Shown piece by piece: positions 28,572-37,197 of a DNA stretch of 64,000 nt. The translations under genes and the position numbers were made by a program. Source of the DNA: Frigidibacter sp. ROC022. GTDB lineage: Bacteria; Pseudomonadota; Alphaproteobacteria; Rhodobacterales; Rhodobacteraceae. Within the stretch, counting starts at the first letter, position 1, and each line of letters starts with the position of its first letter. The stretch spans positions 1 to 64,000 of the forward strand of contig NZ_JANQDU010000003.1 in the NCBI RefSeq assembly GCF_024723735.1, written 5' to 3'. The notes under the pieces were generated by a model. That model saw nothing but the letters and a program-made list of their open reading frames with translations, did no database searches and had not been told where the DNA came from.

Positions 28572-28883
28572 GGTTCCTCCCGGAAGGTGAAGTTCGAACC
28601 CGGCCTCCCGCCGGACTCGTCGTCAGTTGGCCTTTTCCGCGCCGGGCACGGTGCGGCTTCGATGGATGGCGCGCCGGTCGGACTGTCCCCGGGACAGGCT
28701 GCGAATCCGGACACCTGATGCCTAAGTGTGATATAACGATATATCACGTGTCAACAGCATTTCTTCCGACGTTTTTGTCAAGAATGGGGGCAAATCGGGC
28801 TAGGATAGCAGTTCCCCGTTGCTTTCAAAGCCGATTTCGCGCAGTTTTTGCCTAATCGATATATCTGTCGAGCAGGGAGTCAG
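28572..28883. promoter_or_regulatory. Divergent promoter region, sugar operon and lacI-type regulator
   Basis: This 312-bp spacer contains no gene. It becomes AT-rich around 28720-28870, where the operator dyad and a second half-site lie, and must hold the promoters of both the minus-strand sugar operon and the plus-strand regulator. Confidence 0.6.
28728..28747. promoter_or_regulatory. LacI-family operator
   Basis: A perfect 20-bp dyad, gtgatata-acga-tatatcac, is centred on CpG, the hallmark of LacI/PurR-family operators. The nonamer CGATATATC of its right half recurs at 28857-28865, about 20 bp before the regulator ATG, suggesting a second, weaker site for autoregulation or looping. Confidence 0.75.
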
Positions 28884-29903
28884 ATGTCAGGCAAACCGAC
28901 GTTGGGCACGGTCGCCAAACGGGCCGGTGTCTCGATTCCGACCGTCAGCCAGGTCCTGCGCGGCACTGGCCGCATTTCCGAACAGACCCGCGACAAGGTG
29001 CTGCGGGCAGCCAAGGATCTGCACTATGTGACCGACTCGCGCGCGGCCGCGATGCGTTCCGGCGAGAACCGGGAAATCGGCTTTGTTATCAACAACTTCC
29101 GGAACCCGTTCAATGCCGAGGTGGTGGGCGGCGTCGTCGATCTGCTCGAGGATGAAGGCTATATGGTCTCGATCCTCGACACCCGCGACGATGCCCGGCG
29201 CCAGAGCCGCCAGCTCGAAGCGGTGATTCGCCACGGCCGCGGCGGGCTGCTCTGGGTTCCGGCGCTGGACACGCCGGACGAGACCTTCGAGCTTCTGGCC
29301 GCGCACGGGATGCCGACCGTCACCTTCCTGCGCAAGGTGCGCCGCGACTTCGACCATGTCGGGATCCGCAATGCCGAGGCGACCGCCATCGCAACCGGCT
29401 ATCTGGCCGATCTCGGGCACCGCAACATCGGTTATTTCGGCGGCACCGACATGACCATCGTCCGCAAGGAGCGGATCGAGGGCTATCGTCAGGCGGTCGC
29501 GGAACGGCAGCTCGGCCCCTGCGTGATCTGGGATTCCGAGGACAACAAGCTCGCCGGGCTGGATGCGATGCTGGCCCTGCACCAAGCCCATCCCGAAATC
29601 ACCGCGGTGGTCTGCAACGGCGACATGGTGGCGCTCGGGGCCAGCCTGGCGCTGCTCCGGTCCGGCCTGCGCCCCGGGGCCGACATCTCGGTGATCGGCT
29701 TCGACGACATCCAGGATGCCGCCGTCGCGACCCCGCCGCTGACCACCATGGCGGTCTCGCCGCACCATTTGGGGCGCAAGTTGGCCCGGGTGTTGCTGGA
29801 CCGGATCGAGGACCCGGGAATGCCGCTGACGGTTTCGGAAATCTCGGCCGAGCTCATCGTCCGCAAGACGACCGGCGCTCCGGTGCGGCCCGGCGGCGCC
29901 TGA
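28884..29903 (+). CDS. LacI-family transcriptional repressor
   Basis: A 339-aa regulator: an N-terminal LacI helix-turn-helix (LGTVAKRAGVSIPTVSQVLRG) and hinge, then a periplasmic-binding-protein-like ligand domain ending in the usual GFDDIQDA segment. I take the ATG at 28884, which has AGGGAG upstream; an ATG at 28848 would add 12 unlikely residues. It is divergent from the sugar operon, which it probably represses through the dyad at 28728-28747. Confidence 0.9.
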   Translation: MSGKPTLGTVAKRAGVSIPTVSQVLRGTGRISEQTRDKVLRAAKDLHYVTDSRAAAMRSGENREIGFVINNFRNPFNAEVVGGVVDLLEDEGYMVSILDTRDDARRQSRQLEAVIRHGRGGLLWVPALDTPDETFELLAAHGMPTVTFLRKVRRDFDHVGIRNAEATAIATGYLADLGHRNIGYFGGTDMTIVRKERIEGYRQAVAERQLGPCVIWDSEDNKLAGLDAMLALHQAHPEITAVVCNGDMVALGASLALLRSGLRPGADISVIGFDDIQDAAVATPPLTTMAVSPHHLGRKLARVLLDRIEDPGMPLTVSEISAELIVRKTTGAPVRPGGA

Positions 29904-29912
29904 CCGGGCGGA

Positions 29913-30371
29913 TCAGGTCAGCCGTGCCAGCAGGGCCAGCAGCCGGGCTTGTTCCGAGCGGTTGAGCGGCGCCAGGGTGCGGGCCGAGACTTCCAGCGCT
30001 TGGGCCTTCGTGGCGTCGAAGACCTCGGCGCCCTTTTCCGACAGCCGCACCGTCAGCCGGCGCCGGTCGTCGGGGTCGGCGGCGCTGGTCACCAGGCCCT
30101 GCGTCCGCAGCCGGTCGACCACGCCCTTGATCGTCGCGGCATCCATCGCCGTCTCGCGCCCCAGCCGGTTCTGCGACATCGGTCCCAGCTCGGCCAGCCG
30201 CGCCAGGGCGGCGAATTGCGTGGTGGTCAGCCCGGGGATCAAGGCGGCGAAGATCGACAGGTGCCGTTGCGTGGCGCGGCGCAGCAGATAGCCGATCTGC
30301 GCATCCAGCACATAGGCGGGGCGCGTGGCAGGGTCTTTCGGCAGGTCGAGTGGTTCGTCGGTATCGTCCAC
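29913..30371 (-). CDS. MarR-family transcriptional regulator
   Basis: A 152-aa winged-helix regulator. The core (LTTTQFAALARLAELGPMSQ...DAATIKGVVDRLRTQGLV, then DPDDRRRLTVRLSEKG wing) is typical MarR. The GTG at 30371 is chosen because it gives the normal length; a GGAGG lies about 13 nt upstream, a little far. The gene is convergent with the LacI gene and divergent from the molybdenum hydroxylase array, which it probably controls. Confidence 0.85.
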   Translation of the reverse strand: MDDTDEPLDLPKDPATRPAYVLDAQIGYLLRRATQRHLSIFAALIPGLTTTQFAALARLAELGPMSQNRLGRETAMDAATIKGVVDRLRTQGLVTSAADPDDRRRLTVRLSEKGAEVFDATKAQALEVSARTLAPLNRSEQARLLALLARLT

Positions 30372-30431
30372 CCGAACGGGATAGCCTCCGGCGCCCCCGG
30401 CTGGCAAGTCCGATGCCCCGTCGCGACCCCG

Positions 30432-30480
30432 TTGACAGAGCCGCTGTCCCGGGCGCAGACTAATTTGCACGCAAACGAGT
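30432..30480 (+). promoter_or_regulatory. -35 element and MarR operator before the hydroxylase array
   Basis: A consensus -35 hexamer TTGACA is at 30432-30437. Just downstream, 30459-30480 is an interrupted dyad ACT-aa-TTTGC-ac-GCAAA-cg-AGT, matching the TTTGC-N2-GCAAA type bound by many MarR proteins. The dyad would cover the -10/start region, so binding should block transcription. No clear -10 hexamer is visible. Confidence 0.6.
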
Positions 30481-30513
30481 TTTTCCGGCACCGAAAGGGG
30501 ACGCGCGCCCGCC

Positions 30514-31359
30514 ATGCTGGACTTCAGCCGTCCTACGGCGTTGCCCGAAGCCCTGGCCCTGCTGGCCGAACACCGGCCGCTGATCCTGGCCGGCGGCACC
30601 GATCTGTTCCCCGCGACCGAGCGGGCGGGGTTGTCGGGCCGCGTGCTCTCGATCGACCGGATCGCCGGGCTTTGCGGCATCACCGAAACCGACGCGGGCC
30701 TGAGGATCGGCGCGGCGACGCCCTGGGCCGAGATCGCCCGGCATCCCGGCCCGCCCGGCTGGGCGGCGCTGGCCGAGGCGGCGGTCGAGGTCGGCGGCCG
30801 CCAGATTCAGAGCCGGGGCACCATCGGCGGCAATCTCTGCAATGCCTCGCCTGCGGCTGACGGGGTGCCGCCCCTGCTGGCCCTGGAGGCAGAGGTCGAA
30901 CTGGCTTCGGCGCAGGCCACCCGGCGGCTGCCCCTGGCCGAATTCCTGACCGGCCCGCGCCGCACCGCCCTGCAGCCGGGCGAGCTGATGACCGCCATCC
31001 ACCTGCCCGCCGACGCCCTGCGGGACCGCAGCCGGTTCCTGAAACTGGGTGCCCGCTCGCATCTGGTGATCTCGATCGCGATGGTCGCGGTGCGGGTCCG
31101 GGTCGGGGCCGGGCGGATCGCCGAGGCGGCGCTGGCGGTCGGCGCCTGCGGCCCGGTGGCGGCAAGGCTGCCGGAGGTCGAGGCGGCGCTGATCGGCGCG
31201 TCACCCGCCGAGGCACCCGACCGGATCGACCCTGCCACGGTGGCCGCGGCGCTGGCGCCGCTCGACGACATCCGCGCCACGGCCGCCTATCGCGGCGATG
31301 CCGCCGCGGTGCTCTTGCGCCGCGCTCTGGCCGATCTTCCGGACGAGGGGACGACATGA
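30514..31359 (+). CDS. Molybdenum hydroxylase, FAD-binding subunit (CoxM type)
   Basis: A 281-aa FAD-binding subunit of the xanthine dehydrogenase/CO dehydrogenase family. FAD-pyrophosphate motifs are LAGGTDLFP (near residue 27) and TIGGNLCNASPAAD (near 103). It passes electrons from the 2Fe-2S clusters of its partner to the final acceptor. It overlaps the next gene by 4 bp. First gene of the plus-strand array. Confidence 0.9.
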   Translation: MLDFSRPTALPEALALLAEHRPLILAGGTDLFPATERAGLSGRVLSIDRIAGLCGITETDAGLRIGAATPWAEIARHPGPPGWAALAEAAVEVGGRQIQSRGTIGGNLCNASPAADGVPPLLALEAEVELASAQATRRLPLAEFLTGPRRTALQPGELMTAIHLPADALRDRSRFLKLGARSHLVISIAMVAVRVRVGAGRIAEAALAVGACGPVAARLPEVEAALIGASPAEAPDRIDPATVAAALAPLDDIRATAAYRGDAAAVLLRRALADLPDEGTT

Positions 31360-34091
31360 AGGATGCCGCCGCGCCGAGCCTGGCCTTCACCCTGAACGGT
31401 CAGCCCGTCAGCTTCGACGCCGATCCGCGCCGCCGGCTGTCGGACCTCTTGCGCGAAAGCGGCGCCTCGCGCGGGACCAAGGTCGGCTGCGACGCCGGCG
31501 ATTGCGGCGCCTGCACGGTGCTGGTGGACGGCGCCCCGGTCTGCGCCTGCCTGACCGCCTGCGGCCAGGTCGAAGGGGCCGAGGTGCTGACCGTCGAGGG
31601 GCTGGCCGAGGCGGGCCGGCTCAGCCGGTTGCAATCCGCCTTTCTGCGTCATGGCGCGGCGCAATGCGGCATCTGCACGCCGGGGATGCTGGTCGCGGCC
31701 TCTGCGCTGCTGGCAGATGTGCCGCGCCCCAGCGAGGCGCAGGCGCAGGCGGCCCTGGGCGGCGTGCTCTGCCGCTGCACGGGTTATCGCAAGATCATCG
31801 CGGCGGTCTGCGATGCATGGCGCGAGGACGTGGCCGACCCGGCGCCGGAGCCCGGCGCGGCGGTCGGCGCCCGGCTGCGGCGGCTCGACGGGCCGGACAA
31901 GGTGACCGGGGCCGAGCGGTTCGGCGCCGACGACTGGCCCGAATCTGCGCTGCTTCTCAAGGCGGTGCGCAGCCCGCATCCTCATGCCCGGTTCCGCTTT
32001 GGCGATCTGGCGGAATTCGCGTCGCGGCCCGGCGTGGCGGTGGTGCTGACCGCCGCCGATGTTCCGGGCCGCAACCGGTTCGGCGTCATCCCGCCCTTTG
32101 CCGACCAGCCGGCACTGGCCGAAAGCCCGGCCCGGTTCCGGGGCGAGGCCGTGGCGCTGGTCGGGTTCGAGCCGGGCGCCGATCCGGACCTCACCGGGTT
32201 TCCGATCAGCTGGGAGGCGCTGCCCGATCTCTCCGACCCGGTCGCGGCGCAGGCCGAGGATGCACCGCTGCTTCACCACGACCGGCCCGGCAACCGGATG
32301 ATCCGGGGCTACACGCGGCGTGGCGATGCGCGGGCGGCGCTGGCCGATTCGGCCTTCAGCGTGGAAGGCTGTTTCGAGACTCCCTTCATCGAGCACGCCT
32401 ATATCGAGCCCGAGGCCGGATCGGCCTGGCTCGACGGCGATACGCTGGTGATCCGGGCCTGCACCCAGGCGCCGGTGATGGACCGCGACGATTGCGCCCT
32501 GGTGCTGGGTCTGCCGCCCGAGCGGGTGCGGATTCTGCCCACCGGGGTCGGCGGCGGCTTCGGCTCGAAGCTCGATCTCTCGGTGCAGCCGCTGCTCGGG
32601 CTGGCTGTGCTGAAGACCGGGCGGCCGGTGCGGATGGTCTATTCGCGGCGCGAGAGCCTGCAGGCATCGACCAAGCGCCACCCGTCGCGGATCACCGCGC
32701 GGATCGGCTGCGACGCCGAGGGCCATGTCACCGCGATGCAGTTTCACGGCATCTTCGACACCGGCGCCTATGCCAGCTGGGGACCGACGGTGGCGAACCG
32801 GGTGCCGGTCCATGCCTCGGGGCCCTACCGGACGCCGAACATCGAGGTCGAGGCCTGGGCAGTGCACACCAACGGCCCGGTCGCCGGCGCGTTCCGCGGC
32901 TTCGGCGTGCCGCAGGCGGCGATCGCGCAGGAACTGCTCTATGACCGGCTGGCCGATGCGGCGGGGCTGGACCGGCTGGAGTTCCGGCTGCGCAATGCCT
33001 TCCGCGACGGGGACACGACCGGATCCGGACAGGTGCTGGCCGCGACCGGAATCCATGACTGCCTGTCGGCATTGCGCGAACCCTGGACGAAGGCGCTGGC
33101 CGATGCGGCGCGGGCCAATGCGGCGGACGGCGGCGCGGCGCTGCGCGGCGTCGGCGTGGCCTCCTGCTGGTATGGCTGCGGCAATACCGCCTTGCCGAAC
33201 CCGTCGACGATCCGGGTCGGGCTGACGGCGGCGGGGGAGCTGGTGCTGCATCAGGGCGCCACCGACATCGGCCAGGGTGCGAACACCGTCATCACCCAGA
33301 TCTGCGCCGATGCGCTGGGGCTGCCGGTCTCGGACTTCCGGCGGATCGGACCCGACACGGCGCGGACTCCGGATGCCGGCAAGACCTCGGCCTCGCGGCA
33401 GACCTATGTCACCGGCCGCGCGGCGGCGGCGGCGGGGGCGGCGCTGCGCCGGGAGGTGTTGCGGCTGGCCAATGCCGGGGACGGGGCGCGGTTGCGGCTG
33501 GAGGATGGGGCGCTGATCGTCGAGGACGGCGCGGTGCGGCGGATCGAGCTGGCGGCGCTGCCCGAGGATGCGCGCGGCTACGCGCTGTCGGCGGAGGAAA
33601 GCTACGACCCGCCGACGCAGCCGCTGGACGCCGACGGGCAGGGGGTTCCCTATGCGGTCTACGGCTATGGCGCGCAGATGGTCGAGCTGGAGGTCGATCC
33701 GGCGCTGGGCAAGGTCCGGCTGCTGAACATCGTCGCGGCGCATGACCTGGGCCGGGCGATCAACCCGCTGCTGGCCGAGGGCCAGATCGAGGGCGGGATC
33801 GCGCAGGGCATCGGGCTGGCGATGATGGAGGAGTATCGCCCGGGGCGGACCGAGAACCTGCACGATTACCTGATCCCGACGATCGGCGACGTGCCGCCGG
33901 TGCGTTCGATCCTGATCGAGAAGCCGGACCCGGAGGGCCCTTTCGGAGCGCGGGGGCTGGGCGAGCATGTGCTGATCCCGACCGCCCCGGCGATCCTGAA
34001 CGCGATCCGGCACGCCTCGGGGGCCGAGCTGACCCGGCTGCCGGCGCTGCCGCATCGGGTGCTGGCGGCGCTGCGGAGGGCCGGAAAATGA
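31356..34091 (+). CDS. Molybdenum hydroxylase, fused 2Fe-2S and molybdopterin subunits
   Basis: A 911-aa natural fusion. Residues about 10-90 are a plant-type 2Fe-2S domain (CDAGDCGACTVLVDG), about 90-160 the second 2Fe-2S domain (CGICTPGM...CRCTGY), and about 180-911 the molybdopterin-binding large subunit, with GGFGSK, GAFRGFG and the catalytic-Glu motif GARGLGEH near the C-terminus. These enzymes insert water-derived oxygen beside a ring nitrogen or at an aldehyde. With the FAD subunit it forms a complete XDH-type enzyme from two polypeptides. No CoxF/XdhC-type Mo-sulfuration gene is nearby. The substrate is inferred to be an N-heterocycle from the downstream genes. Confidence 0.9.
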   Translation: MKDAAAPSLAFTLNGQPVSFDADPRRRLSDLLRESGASRGTKVGCDAGDCGACTVLVDGAPVCACLTACGQVEGAEVLTVEGLAEAGRLSRLQSAFLRHGAAQCGICTPGMLVAASALLADVPRPSEAQAQAALGGVLCRCTGYRKIIAAVCDAWREDVADPAPEPGAAVGARLRRLDGPDKVTGAERFGADDWPESALLLKAVRSPHPHARFRFGDLAEFASRPGVAVVLTAADVPGRNRFGVIPPFADQPALAESPARFRGEAVALVGFEPGADPDLTGFPISWEALPDLSDPVAAQAEDAPLLHHDRPGNRMIRGYTRRGDARAALADSAFSVEGCFETPFIEHAYIEPEAGSAWLDGDTLVIRACTQAPVMDRDDCALVLGLPPERVRILPTGVGGGFGSKLDLSVQPLLGLAVLKTGRPVRMVYSRRESLQASTKRHPSRITARIGCDAEGHVTAMQFHGIFDTGAYASWGPTVANRVPVHASGPYRTPNIEVEAWAVHTNGPVAGAFRGFGVPQAAIAQELLYDRLADAAGLDRLEFRLRNAFRDGDTTGSGQVLAATGIHDCLSALREPWTKALADAARANAADGGAALRGVGVASCWYGCGNTALPNPSTIRVGLTAAGELVLHQGATDIGQGANTVITQICADALGLPVSDFRRIGPDTARTPDAGKTSASRQTYVTGRAAAAAGAALRREVLRLANAGDGARLRLEDGALIVEDGAVRRIELAALPEDARGYALSAEESYDPPTQPLDADGQGVPYAVYGYGAQMVELEVDPALGKVRLLNIVAAHDLGRAINPLLAEGQIEGGIAQGIGLAMMEEYRPGRTENLHDYLIPTIGDVPPVRSILIEKPDPEGPFGARGLGEHVLIPTAPAILNAIRHASGAELTRLPALPHRVLAALRRAGK

Positions 34092-34329
34092 GCCGTTCAG
34101 CGGGTGTCCCCATGGGGACGGGGGGTCAAGTATTTGACCGGAAAAGAAAATCCATGGGGACGCCCGGCTTGGTTAACGAATTGTTCAGCACGGGCCGCCG
34201 CAGGCCGCGCCTGCGCCGTCCCGCGCGGGGGGCGCTGCCCCCCGCGACCCCCCGGGATATTTCCGAGGTAAAGCCGGGCCGCCGGGATGCGGGGGCGGCG
34301 TCCCGCGCCGGTGCGATGCGGGGGCGGCG
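34092..34329. other. Intergenic region with palindrome and repeat hairpin
   Basis: This 238-bp spacer holds no gene. It contains a 14-bp perfect palindrome (34106-34119) whose right half recurs at 34152-34161, and a strong hairpin followed by GGGATATTT (34224-34265). It separates the hydroxylase genes from the Fe-S/UPF0280/AA_synth genes. Confidence 0.6.
34224..34265 (+). repeat. Rhodobacteral-type hairpin repeat, copy A
   Basis: A 10-bp GC stem (34224-34233 with 34237-34246) and 3-nt loop is followed by ..CCCCGGGATATTTC. Similar hairpin or '..GGAGTATTT' sequences occur at 40063-40087 and 45553-45590, in the same orientation, just upstream of the next gene. Confidence 0.65.
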
Positions 34330-35766
34330 ATGAGCGAGAAAATCCGCTGCGATGCCTGCCCGATCATGTGCTATATCGCGCCGGGGCAGAGCGGCGCCTG
34401 CGACCGCTATGCCAACGAGGCGGGGCGGATCGTGCGCACCGATCCGGTGCTGATGCTGTCGCGCAGCCTGGAGGCGGGCGGCGCGGTGGTGCCCTTTGCC
34501 AGCGCCGACTGGCAGGACGGCATGTTGCCGGCGGATGCCTTCGTGACCGGGATCGGCGCCGGCACCACCTATCCCGACTACAAGCCGGCGCCCTTCATCG
34601 TGTCGTCGCAGGTCGCGGGCGCCGACATGGTCACGGTGGTGACCGAGGCGATCTTTTCCTATTGCGGGGTCAAGGTGAAGATCGACACCGACCGGCATCT
34701 CGGGCCCGAGGGCGCGGTGGTCCGGGCCGGCGGCGAGGCGGTGGGCCATGTCACCACCGCCGAATACGGCAGCCAGATGATGAGCCTTGGCGGGGTGTCG
34801 CATCTGACCGGGCATGGCAAGGCCGAGGGGCGGGTGACCTGCGCGACGCTGCTGGCGCTGTGCAACGGCGAGGCGGTGGAGCTGGAGATCGAGGGCGGCT
34901 CCGGCGTGGTGGTGCAGGCCGGCCGGCCGCCGGTGGTGGACGGGGTTCGGGAACGGCGGATGCGGGTCGGCTGCGGCAGCGCCACCATCGGCATGTTCGC
35001 CAGCCAGTGGCGCGGGCTGGTCGACGAGGTGGTGGTGGTGGACGATCACATCACCGGCGTGGTCAGCGAGCACCAGGCCGGCAAGGTGCTGGGCTGGGAG
35101 CCGACGGGAATCCGGATCCTCGGCCACCGCTCGACCCCGGGGCGGTATTTCCGGGTCTCGGAACCCGGGCTGGGCTGGGGCGGCACCCGGCTGACCGATC
35201 CGCTGCAGATGCTGGGGCCGTGGAACCCGAAGAAGGGCGCGCGACCGGGGCTGCGGCTGCTGATGGTCTCCACCACCGGCGAGGATCACGCCTATTACGA
35301 GCTCGACGCCGACCTGGTGCCGCAGCCGCGGCCGATGCCGGAGCAGCTGCGCGAGAGCGTCGGGATCATCGCCGAGAACTGCGAGCCGTCGCTGTGCTCG
35401 GTGCTCTTCGTCGGCGGCGCCGGCGGCTCGCTGCGGGCCGGGGTGACGCGCAACCCGGTGCGGCTGACCCGCTCGGTCCAGAGCCGCGAGACGCGGCTGA
35501 CCTCGGGCGGGGCCGAGGTCTATGTCTGGCCCGGCGGCGGCATCACCTTCATGGTCGATGTGCTGGACCTGCCGGAGGGCGCCTTCGGCTATGTGCCGAC
35601 CCCGGCGCTGGTGGCGCCGCTGGAGTTCACCCTGCCGCGGGCCGCCTATCTGGCGCTGGGCGGGCATGCCGAGGCGGTGCGCTCGGTGGAGGAGGTGACC
35701 CGGGACGGGGGCGAATATGCGACCGGGGCGCAGCTGGCGCGCTGGCCCGGGGCGGACCCGGAATGA
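34330..35766 (+). CDS. 6-hydroxynicotinate-reductase-like iron-sulfur protein
   Basis: A 478-aa protein that starts with a short Cys cluster (CDACPIMC...GACDRY), as expected for an Fe-S cluster site. I recall close relatives being annotated as 6-hydroxynicotinate reductase, the ferredoxin-dependent enzyme of anaerobic nicotinate breakdown. Further Cys residues lie at FSYCGVK, TCATLLALC, GCGSA and NCEPSLC. No signal peptide or membrane segment is seen. It overlaps the UPF0280 gene by 4 bp and is probably co-translated with it. The reductase role is known only for distant anaerobic examples; here the substrate and electron donor are unproven. Confidence 0.65.
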   Translation: MSEKIRCDACPIMCYIAPGQSGACDRYANEAGRIVRTDPVLMLSRSLEAGGAVVPFASADWQDGMLPADAFVTGIGAGTTYPDYKPAPFIVSSQVAGADMVTVVTEAIFSYCGVKVKIDTDRHLGPEGAVVRAGGEAVGHVTTAEYGSQMMSLGGVSHLTGHGKAEGRVTCATLLALCNGEAVELEIEGGSGVVVQAGRPPVVDGVRERRMRVGCGSATIGMFASQWRGLVDEVVVVDDHITGVVSEHQAGKVLGWEPTGIRILGHRSTPGRYFRVSEPGLGWGGTRLTDPLQMLGPWNPKKGARPGLRLLMVSTTGEDHAYYELDADLVPQPRPMPEQLRESVGIIAENCEPSLCSVLFVGGAGGSLRAGVTRNPVRLTRSVQSRETRLTSGGAEVYVWPGGGITFMVDVLDLPEGAFGYVPTPALVAPLEFTLPRAAYLALGGHAEAVRSVEEVTRDGGEYATGAQLARWPGADPE

Positions 35767-36623
35767 GCGTGCAGGCGGCGATCCTGCCGGGCGGGCGGCT
35801 GCATCTGCAGCAGGGGCCGATCGACCTGGTGATCGAGGCGATGCCGCTGCGGGCCGGGCCGGCCGGGGCGGCGGCGGTCCGGGCGGCCTATGACCGGGCG
35901 CGGGACCGGTTCGACGGGTTGCTGCAGGGGCTGGCGGCGGAACTTCCGGCGCTGCGCAGCCCCGAGCCGCTGCCGCTGCAGGGGCCGGTGGCGCGGGTCA
36001 TGGGCCGGGCGGTGGCGCCCTATCGGGCCGAGCGGGTGACTCCGATGGCCGCGGTCGCCGGGGCGGTGGCCGAGGCGGTGCTGGCGGCGCTGGTCGGCGA
36101 TGGCGCCGGGCTGGGCCGGGCCTATGTGAACAACGGCGGCGACATCGCGCTGTGGCTGGGCGCGGGGCAGCGGCTGACCGCGGCGCTGGCGGGCAGCGCC
36201 GACCGGGTGACGGTCCGGCAGGCCGATGCGGTGCGGGGGATCGCCACTTCGGGCTGGCGCGGGCGGAGTTTCTCGCTGGGGATCGCGGATGCGGTGACGG
36301 TGCTGGCCGGGACCGCGGCGGCGGCGGATGTGGCGGCGACGATGATCGGCAACCGGGTCGATCTGCCGGGGCATCCGGCGATCCGCCGGCGGCCGGCCTG
36401 CACGCTGCAATGCGACAGCGATCTGGGGGCGCGGATGGTGACGGTGGCGGTCGGGCCGCTGCAGCGGGCCGAGGCCGAGGAGGCGCTGGCGGCGGGGGCC
36501 GGCTATGCCGAGGCGCTGTGCCGGCGCGGGCTGATTGCCGGGGCGGCGCTGATGGTGCAGGGTCGGCGGCGGATCGTCGGGCAGGCTCTGCTGACGAGGG
36601 AACCGGAGGAGACATATGGCTGA
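35763..36623 (+). CDS. UPF0280 family, ApbE-like protein
   Basis: A 286-aa UPF0280 protein. NNGGDIALWL (near residue 125) and GIATSGWRGRSFSLGIADAVTVLAG (split here as GIATSG...SFSLGIADAVTV) match the ApbE fold, whose canonical members attach FMN covalently to Thr/Ser of target proteins. Whether UPF0280 proteins do so is not established. Four-bp overlap with the Fe-S gene and 8-bp overlap with the AA_synth gene show tight coupling, so flavin loading of a neighbouring redox protein is a reasonable guess. Confidence 0.75.
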   Translation: MSVQAAILPGGRLHLQQGPIDLVIEAMPLRAGPAGAAAVRAAYDRARDRFDGLLQGLAAELPALRSPEPLPLQGPVARVMGRAVAPYRAERVTPMAAVAGAVAEAVLAALVGDGAGLGRAYVNNGGDIALWLGAGQRLTAALAGSADRVTVRQADAVRGIATSGWRGRSFSLGIADAVTVLAGTAAAADVAATMIGNRVDLPGHPAIRRRPACTLQCDSDLGARMVTVAVGPLQRAEAEEALAAGAGYAEALCRRGLIAGAALMVQGRRRIVGQALLTREPEETYG

Positions 36624-37197
36624 GTTCAGGCTGCGGAAGACGACGCTGGTGATCGAGGAGATCGCGCATGACGGCGGCCCGGCGCCGGAGAAGCCGCGGC
36701 TGCGCGGGGCGATCCTGGCGCTGGTGCAGAACCCCTTTGCCGGGCGCCATGTCGCGGATCTGCAGGGCGCGATGGATGACCTGAAGCCGCTGGGGCTGCA
36801 GATGAGCGCAAGGCTGATCGCGGCGCTGGGCGGCAAGGAGGCGGTCGACGGCTATGGCAAGGGCGCCATCGTCGGCAGCGCCGGCGAGATCGAGCATGGC
36901 GCGATGTGGCATGTGCCGGGCGGCTATTCGATGCGCGAGCATCTGGGCGAAAGCCGGGCGATCGTGCCCTCGGCGATGAAGGTGGGCGGGTTCGGCGACC
37001 AGCTGGACGTGCCGCTGGGCCATGTCAATGCGGCCTATGTGCGGAGCCATTTCGACGCGATGACGGTGGGGATGCCGGACGGGCCGCGGCCGGACGAGAT
37101 CGTCTTCGTGCTGGCGATGGCCTGCGGCGGCCGGGTGCACAGCCGGATGGGCGGGCTGGAGGCCTGGCAGGTCAAGGGCGAGGACGGGTTGCGGTGA
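36616..37197 (+). CDS. AA_synth (DUF1185) family protein
   Basis: A 193-aa member of Pfam AA_synth (PF06684); structures of family members show a variant of the Bacillus chorismate-mutase fold. Recognisable stretches are QNPFAGRHV, GKGAIVGSAGEIEHGAMWH and RPDEIVFVLAMACGGRVHSR. The biochemical role is unknown; its constant company in catabolic clusters suggests amidohydrolase- or isomerase-like chemistry on a small ring-derived acid. A clear ribosome-binding site (GGAGGA) precedes the ATG. Confidence 0.8.
   Translation: MAEFRLRKTTLVIEEIAHDGGPAPEKPRLRGAILALVQNPFAGRHVADLQGAMDDLKPLGLQMSARLIAALGGKEAVDGYGKGAIVGSAGEIEHGAMWHVPGGYSMREHLGESRAIVPSAMKVGGFGDQLDVPLGHVNAAYVRSHFDAMTVGMPDGPRPDEIVFVLAMACGGRVHSRMGGLEAWQVKGEDGLR

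Noticed and set aside
31287-34055. Minus-strand frame of 922 codons opposite the molybdenum hydroxylase
   Set aside because: A product of high GC in the third codon position; the plus strand has intact 2Fe-2S and molybdopterin motifs.
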